NCBI GenBank assembly: GCA_019636345.1
Contig: JAHBXQ010000002.1
Coordinates: 868,001 to 932,000 of the forward strand
DNA length: 64,000 bases
Reading direction: 5' to 3'
DNA from: Pirellulales bacterium
GTDB lineage: Bacteria; Planctomycetota; Planctomycetia; Pirellulales; Lacipirellulaceae
Shown here: one piece after another, positions 61,064 through 64,000 of the stretch
How the letters are laid out: each line of letters opens with the position of its first letter
Position numbering within the stretch: position 1 is the stretch's first letter
Notes under the pieces: model-generated
Told to the model about the DNA's origin: nothing
Databases searched by the model: none
The model's input: only the letters and a program-made list of their open reading frames with translations
Translations under genes and position numbers: made by a program

Positions 61064-62461
61064 GTGACCGCTCCCCCCCCGCAAATCCTGGCCGTCATTG
61101 ACGACGATCCGGCGGTGGCGCGCCTGCTTCGCGGCATGCTCGACCCGCAATCCGCCGTCGTTTGTTCGGCCAACACGGGCGCCGCGGGGCTCGACTTGGT
61201 TCGCTCGCGACGGCCCGGGGCCGTGCTGCTCGACGCGATCCTTCCCGACCTCCGCGGGGTCGACGTGCTGCGGCACATTGCCGATGTCGACCCGTTGGTT
61301 CCGGTGTTGTTCGTCCAAGCCCGCACAAGCGGCGCGATGACGATCGAGGCTGCAAAATCCGGGGCGTTCGACTTTCTCACCAAACCGTTGGACCGCGACA
61401 TCGTCCGCGCGGCGGTCGCCCGGGCGTTTCAGTATCGCGACAACGCCTCGCCCGAGGAGGACCGCGCCGAGGCCCCGTGGAGCGACTCGGGCGACGAGGC
61501 GCTCGTGGGGCAGTCGGCGGCGATGCTTGAGGCCTTCAAATCGATCGGTCGCTTCGCCGGACACGATGATCCCGTGCTGATTCAAGGCGAGCCAGGAACT
61601 GGCAAGGAAGCTTTCGCTCGCGCCCTGCATGAACATCGCGCGGCCCCTGGCGGCGAGTTTCTCACGCTCCACTGTCCGGCCTATGCGGAGGAGCGGTTGC
61701 ACGAAGAACTTTTCGGCCGCGACGGCGAAGGGGGGCTATGGCGCCAGGGGCAGGGGGGCACTCTGGTGATCCAGGAAGTCGGCTCGTTGCCATTGTCGAT
61801 TCAGACGGCCGTGGTCGATCGCCTGCAAGCCAAATCAAGGATCGACGCCTCCGACGTACCTCCGCGGATCGTCGCGACGGCGAGCGTCTCGCTCGACCCG
61901 CTAGTGCCGCAGGGAGCATTTCGCTCGGATCTGTATTACCAACTTGCCGCGTGCATGGTGCGTTTGCCCGCGCTGCGCGACCGGGTCGTCGATCTGGAGG
62001 CCCTGGCCCGATCGTTCCTTGCCGAGTCGGCGACGAGCGAGGGGGCCGACTTCGTACTGGCCGGGGACGCCGTAGAACTGCTGCGCGGCGAGCCGTGGCC
62101 CGGCAATCTTGACGAACTGCGAAGCGTGCTGCGGCGCGCTGTCGCGGAGGCGCCGGGGCGAGTGCTCGACGCCGAGGTCGTCCGCGCCGCACTGTGCGTC
62201 CGACCCCGAACCGCAGCCGCCCTGTCGCGAGACTCCGACGAGTCGTTCGTCACGAATTGGCGTCGCTTCGTCGACGAACGGCTCTCGCTCGGCACCGCGG
62301 AGCTCCACTCCGAGTGCCTCGCCGAAGCCGAGCGCAAGCTTCTCGCTCGGTTGCTGGAGCACACGAGCGGCAACCAGGCGCAAGCGGCGCGCGTGCTTGG
62401 CATCTCGCGGGCGAGCTTGCGGAAGAAGATCCGGGCGCTCGGCGTGCCGCTCCCCGGTTAA
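61064..62461 (+). CDS. NtrC-like response regulator lacking GAFTGA and Walker B Asp
   Basis: 465 residues from GTG 61064. The receiver domain is intact: acidic pocket IDDDPAV (12-18), phospho-acceptor D57, K107 in FLTKPLD. The AAA+ domain has Walker A GEPGTGKEAF (175-184). Walker B reads GGTLVIQEVG (231-240) with Gln237 where GGTLFLDEI has Asp. Between ELFGRD (215-220) and Walker B, the L1 loop with GAFTGA, which contacts sigma-54, is missing. The C-terminal Fis-type HTH is intact (HTSGNQAQAARVLGISRASL). It therefore probably binds DNA and senses phosphorylation but cannot remodel sigma-54. Stop codon overlaps that of convergent nrfA (TTAA). Confidence 0.85.
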   Translation: MTAPPPQILAVIDDDPAVARLLRGMLDPQSAVVCSANTGAAGLDLVRSRRPGAVLLDAILPDLRGVDVLRHIADVDPLVPVLFVQARTSGAMTIEAAKSGAFDFLTKPLDRDIVRAAVARAFQYRDNASPEEDRAEAPWSDSGDEALVGQSAAMLEAFKSIGRFAGHDDPVLIQGEPGTGKEAFARALHEHRAAPGGEFLTLHCPAYAEERLHEELFGRDGEGGLWRQGQGGTLVIQEVGSLPLSIQTAVVDRLQAKSRIDASDVPPRIVATASVSLDPLVPQGAFRSDLYYQLAACMVRLPALRDRVVDLEALARSFLAESATSEGADFVLAGDAVELLRGEPWPGNLDELRSVLRRAVAEAPGRVLDAEVVRAALCVRPRTAAALSRDSDESFVTNWRRFVDERLSLGTAELHSECLAEAERKLLARLLEHTSGNQAQAARVLGISRASLRKKIRALGVPLPG

Positions 62462-63972
62462 CCCCCGCCGACCGCGATCGCTGGCGAGTCCGTCGGCCGA
62501 ATCGCGGCCGACTTGGTCGGCGAGTCGGCCTTCGCATCGGCCGCCTCGTCCCCTGCCGGCGATTTTTCGGGGGCGTCGTTGTCGCCGGGCTTCGCGACTT
62601 CCAGCCACCGCTTCTTGAGGGAGTTCTGACCCATGCGCGAGTAGTTGATCGAGTCCGCCAGGATCCGCGCCGCTTCCTGACCCGCGTGGAACCCGGAGGA
62701 GTTCTCGGCCTCGACGTAGTCGACGTAGAAACTGGCCCGCCGCTGCCATTGCCGGGCCTCGGCGAGCTGGTCGTCCTCGAAGCCGGCCTCCTTGGCGGCC
62801 TTGATCTCGTCGATGAGTTCCACGAGGGCGTCCAGTGCGTGTTCCACGCTCCGACGATGGCGACCTTGAATCGATTCGGCGCGAGCGACGAGCTCCTCAT
62901 CGCTGAGCTTATGACACGTGCCGCAGGAATTGTTGGGATTGATCAGCGGGCTGCGGACGTGGTGATCGCTGACCTTGGTGGCGCCGACCCGTTTGTAAGG
63001 CATGTGGCAGTCGGCGCAGGTCACGCCCGACCGGGCGTGAATTCCCTGCGACCAGAGTTCAAACTCGGGATGCTGGGCTTTGAGCATCGGCGCCCCGGTC
63101 TCGGCGTGGACCCAGTCGGTGAAGCCCTCGTCTTCGTAGTACTCATACGCCCCGTCGACCGTCAGCCCGTTCGCCCACGGATAGGTCAGCCGCTTCTTGT
63201 CCCCTTTGAAGTAATACTCGACGTGGCACTGGGCGCAGACGTAGGTGCGCATCTCTTGCCGCGAGGCCATTGTGTTCACGTCGTAATTGTCGATCCCTTC
63301 GTGCTTCTTCGCTGCGGCGATCCCTTCCATGAACGCGGGCCGGGTGATGCGCAAGGCCATCGTCTCGGCGTCGTGGCAGTCGATGCAGCCCACCGGATGC
63401 GAGACGTGCTCTTTCGCGTCGGAGTAGGGGAGCGAGTTCAGTTTGTCGAACCCGGCGAGAAGGTCCCCCTCGCCAAGCGTCTTCATGGCCGTGTAAGTGG
63501 AAGCGTGGCAGTTGACGCAGGCCCCCGGCTGGCCGACTTTTTGACGCTCGGTGTAGAGCTGGTCTTCGAGCATGTAGGCGTGGCCGCGCTCCTCGCGAAA
63601 ATCCTTGCTGAAGGCGTACCCGGCCCACATTCGTCGCAGTTGCGGGATGGCGTCGAGCTTGCTCGCCGAGACGACGCGGCGCGGGTCGGCCTCGGTCGGG
63701 ACGCGGGGGATCGCCTCGCTGCCTCCGTAGGTCGTGTGGACCATGTCGGCGGTCTTGCGGTAGTCGTCGTACTGCTGCGGGAAGTTCCGGCCCCAAAGTT
63801 CCGGATCGTCGTCGTCGTCGGTGATCTCGACGACCCGCACGACCGGGGTGCGAGCCTCCTGCTTGTGTTCGAAGATCGTCGTCAGCACGTAGGCGATGAG
63901 GAAGCACGCCGCCCCGGACAGGGCCGCGACCGCGGCGAGCAGCCAGACTGAACGCGAACGCTGAGTGGACAT
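62458..63972 (-). CDS. nrfA: Cytochrome c nitrite reductase (ammonia-forming), CxxCH-type NrfA
   Basis: 504-residue pentahaem periplasmic enzyme with an N-terminal membrane anchor or uncleaved signal (about 9-32). Haem motifs: CVNCH (152), CIDCH (196), CAQCH (246), CADCH (309) and CGTCH (340). The first, active-site haem has CxxCH instead of the CxxCK of E. coli NrfA. Catalytic residues are present: Arg in ERGHAYML (about 129), Tyr in CAQCHVEYY (about 253), His291 in KAQHPEFELW. Reduces nitrite to ammonium with electrons from a quinol dehydrogenase. The Ala/Asp/Pro-rich tail (about 460-504) is unusual. nrfH or a similar gene may lie beyond the right edge. Confidence 0.93.
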   Translation of the reverse strand: MSTQRSRSVWLLAAVAALSGAACFLIAYVLTTIFEHKQEARTPVVRVVEITDDDDDPELWGRNFPQQYDDYRKTADMVHTTYGGSEAIPRVPTEADPRRVVSASKLDAIPQLRRMWAGYAFSKDFREERGHAYMLEDQLYTERQKVGQPGACVNCHASTYTAMKTLGEGDLLAGFDKLNSLPYSDAKEHVSHPVGCIDCHDAETMALRITRPAFMEGIAAAKKHEGIDNYDVNTMASRQEMRTYVCAQCHVEYYFKGDKKRLTYPWANGLTVDGAYEYYEDEGFTDWVHAETGAPMLKAQHPEFELWSQGIHARSGVTCADCHMPYKRVGATKVSDHHVRSPLINPNNSCGTCHKLSDEELVARAESIQGRHRRSVEHALDALVELIDEIKAAKEAGFEDDQLAEARQWQRRASFYVDYVEAENSSGFHAGQEAARILADSINYSRMGQNSLKKRWLEVAKPGDNDAPEKSPAGDEAADAKADSPTKSAAIRPTDSPAIAVGGG

Positions 63973-64000
63973 GTGAGTCGATTCCGAGCAGGTCAGTGGA

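Overview
The window is high-GC chromosomal DNA from a planctomycete, most likely order Pirellulales and probably close to Lacipirellulaceae (inference). The signs are a BBP7-family outer-membrane barrel, three PEP-CTERM secreted proteins, a sulfatase-like protein, an N-terminal FESLEDRRVM-type leader on a giant secreted protease, a RedB-like protein, a small planctomycete-type basic protein, and frequent GTG/TTG starts. The high GC produces long antisense open frames; these were discarded.

Layout. 1-3.6 kb: a kexin-like S8 protease running off the left edge. 4.2-15.7 kb: BBP7 barrel, HflX, a RedB-like/PAS sensor pair, a large VWA membrane protein, an SDR, an RluA pseudouridine synthase and an animal-type haem peroxidase with PEP-CTERM. 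15.9-20.3 kb: two glycosyltransferase-type genes and an AI-2E family transporter. 20.5-22.9 kb: feoAB behind a Fur-like dyad. 23-29.5 kb: small basic protein, ilvD, GNAT, a sulfatase-like protein with replaced catalytic residues, a methyltransferase and a DUF2071 protein.

29.5-31.8 kb is the most unusual part: a degenerate integron. The first 32 codons of an integron-type tyrosine recombinase, broken by fusion to an ISAs1-like transposase tail, point away from two lower-GC gene cassettes. Each cassette ends in an attC-like imperfect palindrome. The first 9 nt around the recombination point of cassette 1 are exactly complementary to the R'' box at its far end. Cassette 1 encodes a DUF4365-like putative PD-(D/E)xK protein; cassette 2 encodes a 129-residue orphan.

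32-44.7 kb: repeat-rich spacer, a GT2-GT39 fusion, two PEP-CTERM proteins (one GH128-like), an ABC-F ATPase, a PcrA/UvrD-type helicase and tRNA-Leu(CAA). 45-58.9 kb is one nitrate-assimilation operon behind a strong sigma-54-type promoter: nitrate-binding lipoprotein, permease with a coiled-coil insertion, two ATPases, a triple-GAF protein, a fused DmsB-DmsC module, nitrate reductase, nitrite reductase, and a reductase combining an Fe-S domain with a CysJ-like FAD/NADPH module. Nitrate is imported, reduced by NasA (probably fed by the DmsBC-like module) and then by NirA (probably fed by the Fe-S/FAD reductase). The triple-GAF protein is a candidate nitrogen-oxide sensor. 59-64 kb: an alginate-export-type barrel, an NtrC-like regulator lacking GAFTGA and the Walker B aspartate, and a pentahaem NrfA with an all-CxxCH haem set.
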